Source: a virus
DNA: 53,021 bases
Strand: one strand, 5' to 3'
IMG/VR virus record: IMGVR_UViG_3300021197_001557
Coordinates: 54,112 to 107,132 of that record
Part shown: piece after piece, positions 43,601 to 50,498 of the stretch
Numbering within the stretch: position 1 is the stretch's first letter
Layout: each line of letters starts with the position of its first letter
Notes under the pieces: generated by a model
Seen by the model: only the letters and a program-made list of their open reading frames with translations
Database searches by the model: none
Told to the model about the DNA's origin: nothing
Made by a program: the position numbers and the translations under genes

Positions 43601-44096
43601 AATTGACAACTGACATTTCACTGATGGGAACCTTACTCTTGGCTTTCTCCTGTTCAGCCATAACCGGCAGTTGTTCAATAGAGCGCATGATATGATGGAC
43701 ATATTCAGGGTCTCCATGTGCCGCACCGTGCAATAGAGGGTGGCTATTTGATTTCATACCAAAGGGGTGGTGTTCGCCAAAAGGGTTGTCCTCCTTTGCC
43801 TGTGGCCAGTCTTGAGTATAATCGGTTGTCACCTTTGCATGACCTGAAAGGTAATTCTTGAGATTTTCAGGGATAACCATGCTAGAGGCGGATACCGGAC
43901 TATTCAAATCACGCATTGAATATGCGGGTGTTGTTTCAGCAACTGCTAATGTCGAAGCCAAAGCCTCATCATTTGGCGTAGGCATACCGTCCTGCATTGC
44001 TTCTGTGTAAGAAGGAATGTCCACATCCTTTAACAAAAGTATGGACAGGACCGTATCGGTTCTTTTGAGAATCAACTCTTCCTGTTCTTTAGACAT
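40632..44096 (-). CDS. Large head-module protein with DNA-ligase-like nucleotidyltransferase domain
   Basis: A 1154-aa protein between portal-associated genes and the protease. Residues 1-655 are unrecognised, rich in His, Trp, Pro and Gly. Residues ~664-835 follow the order of ATP-dependent DNA ligase motifs: Q-K-M-P-E-G-K-R (K699, place of K-x-D-G), F-T-V-D-A-Y (735-740, place of L-D-G-E), V-V-D-L-L-V (748-753), P-L-E-D-R-L-N-A-L (763-771), T-E-L-L-I-R-D (E808, motif IV) and H-P-K-W-V-H-F (825-831). The missing Asp and Glu make activity doubtful. Then come a hydrophobic segment, a Lys/Arg patch (940-947) and an acidic C-terminus. Motifs L-R-K-A (657-660) and L-I-L-R-A (954-958) bracket the domain. 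It may be a virion polyprotein. Confidence 0.55.
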   Translation of the reverse strand: MSKEQEELILKRTDTVLSILLLKDVDIPSYTEAMQDGMPTPNDEALASTLAVAETTPAYSMRDLNSPVSASSMVIPENLKNYLSGHAKVTTDYTQDWPQAKEDNPFGEHHPFGMKSNSHPLLHGAAHGDPEYVHHIMRSIEQLPVMAEQEKAKSKVPISEMSVVNYLGLPIESQHDLYTRDRNRNSFLSDDEYHDNKRQELSTSFGMLPMLFGLEWNTEGQRGNFMDLLGQMSKTEEGSPDAKRIENQFQEKAGLSWGRALRNWRERFKPMASWWQRSPDRHGPTEPHPGGDLQHYMSPWVSSEAGVEPSMNYHHWEPYQYWGGVGRSIGSLDGILSQSYPDIFNGGWMNKNLISHDLDDIGSFNQGGSHFPSAVNQMEPDHPGRAALGSTFDPDNDYQKRLAMYSAASNRLHEHPSELSGGRIDVPDDALMMSSLGRALAAQTDMGGPRVGYGREEHPFSTDDYWNHHNEHFRASNSHIARVMQQHAQKVMAQFGPEVLNPMGSDDEMMHTICRGNLQQIAAAANHSLLRMQMGESYKTLAPNAEMSSTMGSVGPVSPDSHAIVPPTYVSGDTDAWGHEMPTTLTWRYDPDQQGYAYNIADAPFNILQRTAHADLVRAISPALMGPMSKLSPKTKDINAISSLDASGYAPLQTGSLRKADDYEPTGVFETMIKPAHTVYDLDDLSTIKGFSGEWVVQKMPEGKRMLVKKEGKRVDPIDLPSKVKKALKEREGDFTVDAYVKGNKLNVVDLLVHKGTDLHMEPLEDRLNALRTLYHSDENIHFPMPNSCITTDEHGLAKAVDELGGTELLIRDATSTFIKGKEMHPKWVHFADEEIAKKVPYGPLPEVMVKGQDIILEYPGLLEPVIVKGQFNGRHAMDIDVYRGTTTLVKHARTQLKLWGPVAIALLKEGAAAGAGAGSGMVSSTTGGTHSAIHSAPAKKKRPRKRVSEGDDLILRAPELLDDSGDREEKSHMMVHARRALVDAEESMTSDELCTAVKGLTPKMIEVFGPEYGVERTEEGDKWTVNEAIDDDIIENFVYPRMNGASPDGGAWSGMQADITAPRGPTELTDDDATTIGALSNLNDEDEEESEEQPYHLQISMDPQKDGPATVDIEMGRAKLSYPLRTPQAQATEEEVRTKVEATDQLEEDELLA

Positions 44097-44109
44097 TCAA
44101 AACCCCCTT

Positions 44110-44565
44110 TCACAGGCGGTTCTCAATTTGTTTGAGCAATGCCTCTATTTCATTGATGACTTGAACATCCTCGGCATCAGCGTTTTTCTTGATCATTGTC
44201 AACTTAGACATTTTGTCCTCGACAGAATCCCGATACATTCCTTTGGTGGTCCCACCATCATTCATGTGCATATGCAATGATGAGCCTTTAGCGTCATATC
44301 CGGTTTGATATGATGCGGGCATTGAATAAACTTCACTAATTGGTTTTGATGCTGGTGCGGTATCTGAAAAGTGTGGATAAACTTGGTTGGTCGTATAACC
44401 CGCCGCCGCTTGAACCGGAACGCCACCTGCGTGGTCCATGAAAGTAGGAACCGCATTGTCGCCAGTTGGGTCCTGTTGATACTTCAAAAGCCCCAACTCC
44501 ATAGTCAGGATGTCTTTTAGTAATTCGCCTTCAGGGGTTTCGGAGGGGTCGTGCCATTCAATCAT
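44110..44565 (-). CDS. Hypothetical head-cluster protein
   Basis: A 151-aa protein from ATG 44565, which overlaps the previous stop as ATGA; a frame open to 44598 is less likely. The first ~35 residues are helical (E-G-E-L-L-K-D-I-L-T-M-E-L-G-L-L-K), the middle is Pro/Gly/Ser-rich and probably loose, and the last ~40 residues form a charged coiled-coil helix. No family known. Possibly a minor scaffold or internal head protein. Confidence 0.55.
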   Translation of the reverse strand: MIEWHDPSETPEGELLKDILTMELGLLKYQQDPTGDNAVPTFMDHAGGVPVQAAAGYTTNQVYPHFSDTAPASKPISEVYSMPASYQTGYDAKGSSLHMHMNDGGTTKGMYRDSVEDKMSKLTMIKKNADAEDVQVINEIEALLKQIENRL

Positions 44566-44900
44566 TGTCGCATCACCGTCTGTTCTGCTTGTTTCCACTC
44601 TTCTAATTCATCGTGCCTCGATTGCTTTTGAAAAGTATCCCCCGTTCCATTGAATGGTCCTGAAAAGGATTGAGAATTGTCTGATACATCCCTTTGTAGG
44701 GGGTCATAGGCTTCATCAGCCATTGGTGTCACTACTTTCAACCACCCTGCTTTCTTCATCATGGTTTCAGGGTCATCGAGAGATTTGGTTAGCATAGTGT
44801 TCTGTGTTTCTAGTGAAACTACACGCTGGCGCAATTCCTTGATTTCAGTGACCATCTCTTTCATCAGGTCGATCTTGGCTTGCTCCTGTTCGTCGCTCAT
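44562..44900 (-). CDS. Coiled-coil head-cluster protein
   Basis: A 112-aa protein. Residues 1-45 are a heptad-like coiled coil (L-M-K-E-M-V-T-E-I-K-E-L-R-Q-R-V-V-S-L-E-spaced Leu/Val); the rest is polar and loosely structured with a Gln/Glu-rich end. It is coupled to the next gene by ATGA. A scaffold-helper or oligomerisation role is plausible, with no direct evidence. Confidence 0.55.
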   Translation of the reverse strand: MSDEQEQAKIDLMKEMVTEIKELRQRVVSLETQNTMLTKSLDDPETMMKKAGWLKVVTPMADEAYDPLQRDVSDNSQSFSGPFNGTGDTFQKQSRHDELEEWKQAEQTVMRQ

Positions 44901-44906
44901 TTCAAA

Positions 44907-45428
44907 TCACATCGCTTGAGAAGGGTCCATAGTTGCCGCATCTTGTGGTGGCATTGGTTGAGGCATATTCATTGGGTCTTGTTGCATTGATGCCGCCATC
45001 ATTGGGTCATTTACAGGTGGTCCGTGTTGACCTAGTGATGCGTGGACCTCCTTTATCATGGCTAAATCCTGCAATAGGCTCAATTGCTTTTGTCTCATTT
45101 TTTCAATATCAGCCTGCATCGCTAAAGTGGTTTCGGGGGCAATGCCTGTTGCACGACCCTGTGAAAGTAATTGTCCAACACTAGCAAACTCATCTGCTAA
45201 GGCTTGAATGCCCGCATCCATTGAATCTAATGAGACACCTATTGCTGATTTAGGTGGTGCGGGTGGCATACCCATTTGAGGCATACCCGCTTCCATTCCC
45301 GGCATTTGACCGGCTGGTGAAGGCATTGGAGGCATCATAGCCTGCTTGATGATCAAGCCGTTGTATGCTTCACCTTCATGACGGAATCTAGGAGATACCG
45401 CTTTACTGTTGCCTTCATCCCAATACAT
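44907..45428 (-). CDS. Met/Pro-rich coiled-coil protein
   Basis: A 173-aa protein from ATG 45428, preceded by GAGGTG at proper spacing; GTG 45437 is the alternative. Residues ~30-58 and ~145-173 are unusually rich in Met, Pro, Gln and Gly; the centre is helical (M-Q-A-D-I-E-K-M-R-Q-K-Q-L-S-L-L-Q). It contains G-L-I-I-K-Q near residue 25. It is downstream of the portal and may assist portal or scaffold assembly. Confidence 0.55.
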   Translation of the reverse strand: MYWDEGNSKAVSPRFRHEGEAYNGLIIKQAMMPPMPSPAGQMPGMEAGMPQMGMPPAPPKSAIGVSLDSMDAGIQALADEFASVGQLLSQGRATGIAPETTLAMQADIEKMRQKQLSLLQDLAMIKEVHASLGQHGPPVNDPMMAASMQQDPMNMPQPMPPQDAATMDPSQAM

Positions 45429-45438
45429 ACTTGACACC

Positions 45439-45804
45439 TCAAAATACTCGGTGTGGTCGCATTACTGTTGTTGAACGACCTTTGCGTGAAATACCAGTCA
45501 CGGCTTGGTCTTGAGTCCCATCGTAATCTGAATCAGTTGGTTTGAATTGGTAAAGGTTGCCAGCCGACTTTTGAAGTTGGCTAGAATCTGTCGCCGAGGT
45601 AAAGGATTTAGCCAATCGGTCATGCAGGTCTAGGTCGGATTTTAGTTGCGAAAGAGCGTTTTGTGCCGCCTCTAGGTGCTTGGCAATATCGTCACGATTG
45701 TTATGCTGTATTGCTGTTTGCATTGCTTCTAGTTGCGCTTGCGCTCGACGGGCCATAGGGTCCATCTTCGTAATAATTCCAAAATCTCCAATCGTTTCGC
45801 TCAT
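45439..45804 (-). CDS. Helical protein next to the portal
   Basis: A 121-aa protein from ATG 45804 (GGAG upstream; GTG 45813 is the alternative). Residues ~12-65 are a long amphipathic helix pair (A-R-R-A-Q-A-Q-L-E-A-M-Q-T-A-I, A-L-S-Q-L-K-S-D-L-D-L). The C-terminus is polar and basic. It ends ten bases before the next gene. No family recognised. Confidence 0.5.
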   Translation of the reverse strand: MSETIGDFGIITKMDPMARRAQAQLEAMQTAIQHNNRDDIAKHLEAAQNALSQLKSDLDLHDRLAKSFTSATDSSQLQKSAGNLYQFKPTDSDYDGTQDQAVTGISRKGRSTTVMRPHRVF

Positions 45805-45837
45805 CTCGACCACTCCATCCGATGCATAGGTTACTCT

Positions 45838-47670
45838 TTATCGTTGCCCTTTTGAACCGGCTCTCCGCTCAATTTGGTTGATTCTATCGTCAACCGCTTT
45901 TTCGCCTGCTGATTTCATGTCTCTTTTGTCTCCTTTAGTGGATGACATAGCCGCCTCTCCATCAACTCGTTTGATATGGTCAGGGGATTGACCACCGCCC
46001 GCCCTATTGCCCATTTGACTGTTGCCAATGGTTCTCAAAGAAGGGAGGTCATTCGCCGCATTTACCGCCGCTGATTCGGGGATTACCATTGAACCCCCTC
46101 TATTCGGAGTAAACTCGGTCCGTTTGAATAACATTTCAGGGGTCATTTCGATTTGGTCCCTGCTCGTCTGAACAGGACCGCCGCCCTGTTGACCGCCGCC
46201 CTGTTGACCACCCTGTTCAGCCGCCGCCGCTTGTTGAGCCGCCGCTACTTCTTGAGGGTCAGGTTGCTTGTAATCAAACTCTAGCATTTGGTTATCATTG
46301 CTGTCCCGTAGGTTTGCATCGAAACCTGCTTGCTTCATTTGCATCATGTTTCTAATCGCCATTTCATCTCGGCGTAGCATCATGATTTCGTCTTCTTCTT
46401 CGTGTGGACTCAAAGTCAAGGTCCACTCGCTGATCGTGAACGCTTGCATCAATGCGGGGAATAGAACCGTATTGTAAATCGATTGAGAATAGGCAACCGA
46501 CCTGTTGCTGACAACAATTTGCATACCCTCGTTATTCAGGCCTCCACCTGAAACATCGTTCATAAATACATTTGAAACTCCAAAGAATGCGGCTATCCGC
46601 TGGCGGATGTCGTCCTTGATTGGGATATACTGCAACTCTTCTAAAGTGTCCATCATACGGACATACTCAAGACCTCCTCTTCCCGATTCGGTTTCCACAC
46701 CAACAGTAGGAATGTAATTTGGGTCTCTCTCAAGATGCTCTTGGATATTGCGTGCCGTCCTCTCAACAGTTTCAAGGTTGGATGATTTGATGACCATTAC
46801 ACCACGAGGCATCCTGCGCTTTTGATATGCTGAATACACATAGTTGTCCATTGCGATTAAGGTGTTTACCTGCCTCCACATTGTAGCAATTGGGCTACGG
46901 CCATAGAGTTTGGAGGGAGACCATTTACTGACATGGATGATTTCATCATCGGTATAGACCTGACCCGAACCAACACCTGCAAGGTTCATGTAATGAATAG
47001 GGACAACCGCCATGCCTGTTTTAGGACACTTTGCATCCTTGTCAGTGGTTCTAAAAGACCGATCAACAAGACTGGTGTATTGACGGCCACCACGGACTCC
47101 ACGCTTATCGGCGACAATACGCATGAAAATAGGGTCTGCACGAGTCACCTCTTTGATTCGATAAAATTGAGGTTTCTTTGTTGCCGGGTCGATGAAGTAT
47201 TCTTTTGTCAAAACAATGTATGAGTCATCGACAATGTTCAGGTCCATTTCAATTTCACGAAGGACTTCGATAAATGATTGCTTCATTCGGTTATTCTCGT
47301 TAAGGATTAAGTCAGCATATTCAAGTTGCTCTTTGTCAGGTGGTCTCACTTCGCCGCCGCACATCTCGCAGGACTCAACCTGTTGCTGATATTCCTCATC
47401 GCAATCCCTGCACTTAACAACAAACTTAGGTTTCCATGCCCATCCCTTTCTGAAGGTTTCAACATTCAAATGGTTGAGGATTGAGCGAAGGACTACGCAT
47501 TCATATGCCGCCGCATATAGAGCGGGGATGGTAATACCTTGAAGCAAAGGTGGTTCCTGAACGCCACTTGTAAACAAGGGCATGGCGGGGACCGGCGTGG
47601 TATGGCGTTCCATGTCAACGCCAATTGCCGAGAATAACCTCTCCATACGCTTTGAGTTTTCACTGGCCAT
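45838..47670 (-). CDS. Portal protein with inserted zinc knuckle
   Basis: A 610-aa portal of the HK97/SPP1 group: Y-E-C-V-V-L-R-S-I-L-N-H, D-S-Y-I-V-L-T-K-E, E-I-I-H-V-S-K-W-S-P-S-K-L-Y-G-R-S-P (the well-conserved portal motif), then the stem helix region A-M-D-N-Y-V-Y-S-A-Y and I-A-A-F-F-G-V-S-N-V-F. Unusually, residues 87-104 hold two C-x-x-C pairs (C87, C90, C101, C104) forming a likely zinc ribbon near the wing domain. The C-terminus contains Gln/Gly repeats (around 495-515). ATG 47670 is chosen for AAAGGAGGT eight bases upstream. The portal is the DNA entry vertex and meets TerL and the adaptor. Confidence 0.85.
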   Translation of the reverse strand: MASENSKRMERLFSAIGVDMERHTTPVPAMPLFTSGVQEPPLLQGITIPALYAAAYECVVLRSILNHLNVETFRKGWAWKPKFVVKCRDCDEEYQQQVESCEMCGGEVRPPDKEQLEYADLILNENNRMKQSFIEVLREIEMDLNIVDDSYIVLTKEYFIDPATKKPQFYRIKEVTRADPIFMRIVADKRGVRGGRQYTSLVDRSFRTTDKDAKCPKTGMAVVPIHYMNLAGVGSGQVYTDDEIIHVSKWSPSKLYGRSPIATMWRQVNTLIAMDNYVYSAYQKRRMPRGVMVIKSSNLETVERTARNIQEHLERDPNYIPTVGVETESGRGGLEYVRMMDTLEELQYIPIKDDIRQRIAAFFGVSNVFMNDVSGGGLNNEGMQIVVSNRSVAYSQSIYNTVLFPALMQAFTISEWTLTLSPHEEEDEIMMLRRDEMAIRNMMQMKQAGFDANLRDSNDNQMLEFDYKQPDPQEVAAAQQAAAAEQGGQQGGGQQGGGPVQTSRDQIEMTPEMLFKRTEFTPNRGGSMVIPESAAVNAANDLPSLRTIGNSQMGNRAGGGQSPDHIKRVDGEAAMSSTKGDKRDMKSAGEKAVDDRINQIERRAGSKGQR

Positions 47671-49126
47671 CAGCAACAACCTCCTTTAGAATCTCATCAA
47701 AAGTGTCAATGGACCAATTCCACGACTTCATCATTTCGATTTGAGTTGTAGGCAATGCGTAATTGAAGGCTAAAACCTTCTTTGCGTTTTCATCGCCGTC
47801 CAAAGACTTCTTCATGATGATCGCATCCTGCTTCTTTTCATTCATTGAAGGTATCGCCCATTCTAAGGCTTTACGAACAGCAAACTCCCCTTCAATAATC
47901 AAAGATGAACCCTCCGCCCTAACATTCCTGACACCCATCTCACTCTTAACAGCGTTGGCATAAGAAGGTGCGTTCAGACTAGAGAATTGCATTGTGAGTC
48001 GTGGCTCGCCACGGGGTCCAATTCCCAACTCTCCGCTAGTATCTAGCAGTGAACCGACTAGCCTGCCAACATTCTTAATTAGAATATCAGGTCGGTCTAT
48101 GTCATAAAACAGACTTCTTTCATCCGCTCTTTTACCTTGACCTGCTGTGATTATGTCGAATAAGAAGCCATGGGATTTAATGAGTTTAGCAATTTCTTTA
48201 GAAGGTGATGATACGCCGTATGACTGTAAAGTTTGAGCATTCATTGGACCTCTTTCATACATGACATCCGCACATCGTTCTAAGACCGCATTCTCACGAG
48301 ATGAAAGTCTTGCTGACTTGTCAATTCGGTTTCGCCATATACCCTGTGCTTTTTGTCTTTGCTCATCATCACTGGATGAAGTCCATGCCTTCACCAACTG
48401 TAAAAACGGTATTTTTAGACGCTCGGTGTTTTTGTTTAACTGTTCGTAGTCCCTGTCATTCAATGGCAATTCATTTACAATTTCAGGGTTCACTCCTTCA
48501 AACTGCTTGACGATGGCTTTTCGTTCCGCAATAATCAGCGGTTGCATTATTTCCAATGCATCAAACCTTTCGGCCTTGATCAGAATATCTGTCACTTTCG
48601 CACTACTCATTCCAAAGTTGTCTAAAAAGTAAGAACGGGTTATCGGCACTTGGGCTTCAATAGGGGGTGGTGCTTCGGCTCCATCCGCCTCTCCGGGTGC
48701 TGAACCACTCAAATCGTTTTTCATCCCTCTCACTCCGACATCGGCCCTAGGACCGCCTAAATCATTCGGGTCTATTGAATCCAATAATGCTTGTCCATCA
48801 TCAACCGGCTCGGCTGGCATATCAGGTTCGGGCATTGGCGTTCCATCAATAGGAGGTTGTTCAACTGTGGTCTCCTGTTCCTCGGCGGTTGCTAATTCCT
48901 CCTCGGCTTGTCGCTGTTCGGATGAAGTTTCTTTGACCTTCTTCCTTGCTTCATTAAGCAACGCACTGCCCATTGACACAACCCGTTGACCACGGCCATA
49001 GGCGTTATCCTGCCTTTGATTTGGGTCAAACTTCAAAATAGCATCAACAATGCATTCGACCCCAATCACTGCTTCTATTCGATCACGCACTTTGCCACCC
49101 CAATCTCTTGCTCCATGTGTCGGCAT
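47660..49126 (-). CDS. Hypothetical protein between terminase and portal, with winged-helix-like region
   Basis: A 488-aa protein. Residues ~60-160 are an acidic Pro/Glu-rich linker including G-Q-A-L-L-D-S-I-D (111-119). Residues ~275-335 read as a winged helix (S-R-E-N-A-V-L-E-R-C-A-D-V-M-Y-E, then T-L-Q-S-Y-G-V-S-S-P-S-K-E-I). D-I-L-I-K-A occurs at 180-185. The start could be ATG 49126, inside the terminase end, or GTG 49090, which has GGGGTGG upstream. A DNA-contacting packaging or portal-associated role is plausible; no family known. Confidence 0.5.
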   Translation of the reverse strand: MPTHGARDWGGKVRDRIEAVIGVECIVDAILKFDPNQRQDNAYGRGQRVVSMGSALLNEARKKVKETSSEQRQAEEELATAEEQETTVEQPPIDGTPMPEPDMPAEPVDDGQALLDSIDPNDLGGPRADVGVRGMKNDLSGSAPGEADGAEAPPPIEAQVPITRSYFLDNFGMSSAKVTDILIKAERFDALEIMQPLIIAERKAIVKQFEGVNPEIVNELPLNDRDYEQLNKNTERLKIPFLQLVKAWTSSSDDEQRQKAQGIWRNRIDKSARLSSRENAVLERCADVMYERGPMNAQTLQSYGVSSPSKEIAKLIKSHGFLFDIITAGQGKRADERSLFYDIDRPDILIKNVGRLVGSLLDTSGELGIGPRGEPRLTMQFSSLNAPSYANAVKSEMGVRNVRAEGSSLIIEGEFAVRKALEWAIPSMNEKKQDAIIMKKSLDGDENAKKVLAFNYALPTTQIEMMKSWNWSIDTFDEILKEVVADGQ

Positions 49127-50498
49127 CGAGGATTACAATGTTATCCCTATACTCTTTTGTTGCTTGAACAGACAAAGCGAGCGCAATGACCATATCGTCA
49201 TGTGCGCCCAAACTCTCCATCCTGCCGTTCTCAAGCATGGTGAATGTTGACAACTCGGTGATGAGGCTGTTCATATGCCTCAATGTCGAGCCTTCGTCTT
49301 TGTAAGGAATCGCTAGATGCCCCTGTTCAAAGTGTAACTGCAATGTGTGAATTAACGCTTCTTTCTTCATTCGGCTCATATTGAACGGTTTGATTGGCAA
49401 GTCGCTAATCTCTTTCAATACTTGATTGAATGCTACTGCAAAGTTGTTCGTCTCTAATTCAATAATAACAGGGTTGAATCGTGCATTTAATTCAATGATT
49501 TTGTCAATCTGACTACTGAAGTCCATCCCTTTTTCATGATGGGTGTGAATGACTCTCTTGTGCCTGTTCTCATCCATGGCTATAACCATCATGCAGGTGT
49601 AATCCGCTTTTCTGTTTGCACTGATAGCAGGGTCCCAGCCGATGTAGTAATTGAAATGCTCATCAGGGTCAGGGTAATATGAGAGGGATAATGAATCGTC
49701 CTTTGCGTTGGCGATCATCTCTTCGGGGAATAGGCTCTCTTCACTGGATAGTGGTTGACATAGATATTCACGAGTAAATGCAATAGAGGTCATCTCATTG
49801 CGTCTTGAGTTTAATGCGTCTAGGTTCCACCGTTCAGGCCATAGAGGGTCCCCCGTCTTTTCATCAATTGCGGGATATTCCCTGACTTCATACCCTTTGA
49901 GACCTTTCAATTCGGCGTAAAGGTCTGTGAATGAGAACGGGGTTCCGACTATGCATAACTGTGCGGTGTGGTGGAGGACAGGCAATAGTGCGGTGTAAAA
50001 CCATTGAGCAACCGACTTCAGTTGAGTCGCCGCTTCACTGGATAAAATATCGTCAAGCACTACAATGTCAGGGTGCGCTCCACGAACCGCTTTGCCGACA
50101 GACATAGCACGGATAGAGGATTTGTTTGTAAACTTGAATAGTTGCTTCGCCCATCCACGCTTTGGTTTTAGGTGCTGTAAAGCAGGGGTCATCATAATCA
50201 ATTCATCCATTTTCGCCATGTGGTCAATGGATTGATGTTGACTGTGTGAGAAGAATAAGACCTCGGTTCCGGGGTTGTATGCCATTTTCCAAAGAAGGTA
50301 AACACGATAGAACACGGACTTGCCGTGGTCTCGTGATGCAATAACGCAAGTCTTGTTATGCCCCTCCGACATCTCATACCATTCTTTGTGAAAGTGTGCT
50401 AATTGGAAGCCGCATATGTCTTCAAAGAAGTATTTGAAATCACGGCGACCCATTTCATAATCGACTTTTCCAGTTAAGTCAAGGAGGGGGTTATTCAT
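49083..50498 (-). CDS. Terminase large subunit
   Basis: A 471-aa packaging motor. The ATPase part has S-R-D-H-G-K-S (K60, S61; Walker A), I-V-V-L-D-D (D149, D150; Walker B) and I-V-G-T-P (coupling motif). The nuclease part has Y-Y-I-G-W-D-P-A (D289), V-I-I-E-L-E-T-N (E347/E349) and G-A-H-D-D-M-V-I-A-L (D434, D435), an RNase H-type catalytic set. It translocates and cuts viral DNA at the portal. The ATG overlaps the stop of the preceding gene (ATGA). No separate small subunit gene was recognised. Confidence 0.92.
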   Translation of the reverse strand: MNNPLLDLTGKVDYEMGRRDFKYFFEDICGFQLAHFHKEWYEMSEGHNKTCVIASRDHGKSVFYRVYLLWKMAYNPGTEVLFFSHSQHQSIDHMAKMDELIMMTPALQHLKPKRGWAKQLFKFTNKSSIRAMSVGKAVRGAHPDIVVLDDILSSEAATQLKSVAQWFYTALLPVLHHTAQLCIVGTPFSFTDLYAELKGLKGYEVREYPAIDEKTGDPLWPERWNLDALNSRRNEMTSIAFTREYLCQPLSSEESLFPEEMIANAKDDSLSLSYYPDPDEHFNYYIGWDPAISANRKADYTCMMVIAMDENRHKRVIHTHHEKGMDFSSQIDKIIELNARFNPVIIELETNNFAVAFNQVLKEISDLPIKPFNMSRMKKEALIHTLQLHFEQGHLAIPYKDEGSTLRHMNSLITELSTFTMLENGRMESLGAHDDMVIALALSVQATKEYRDNIVILDADTWSKRLGWQSA

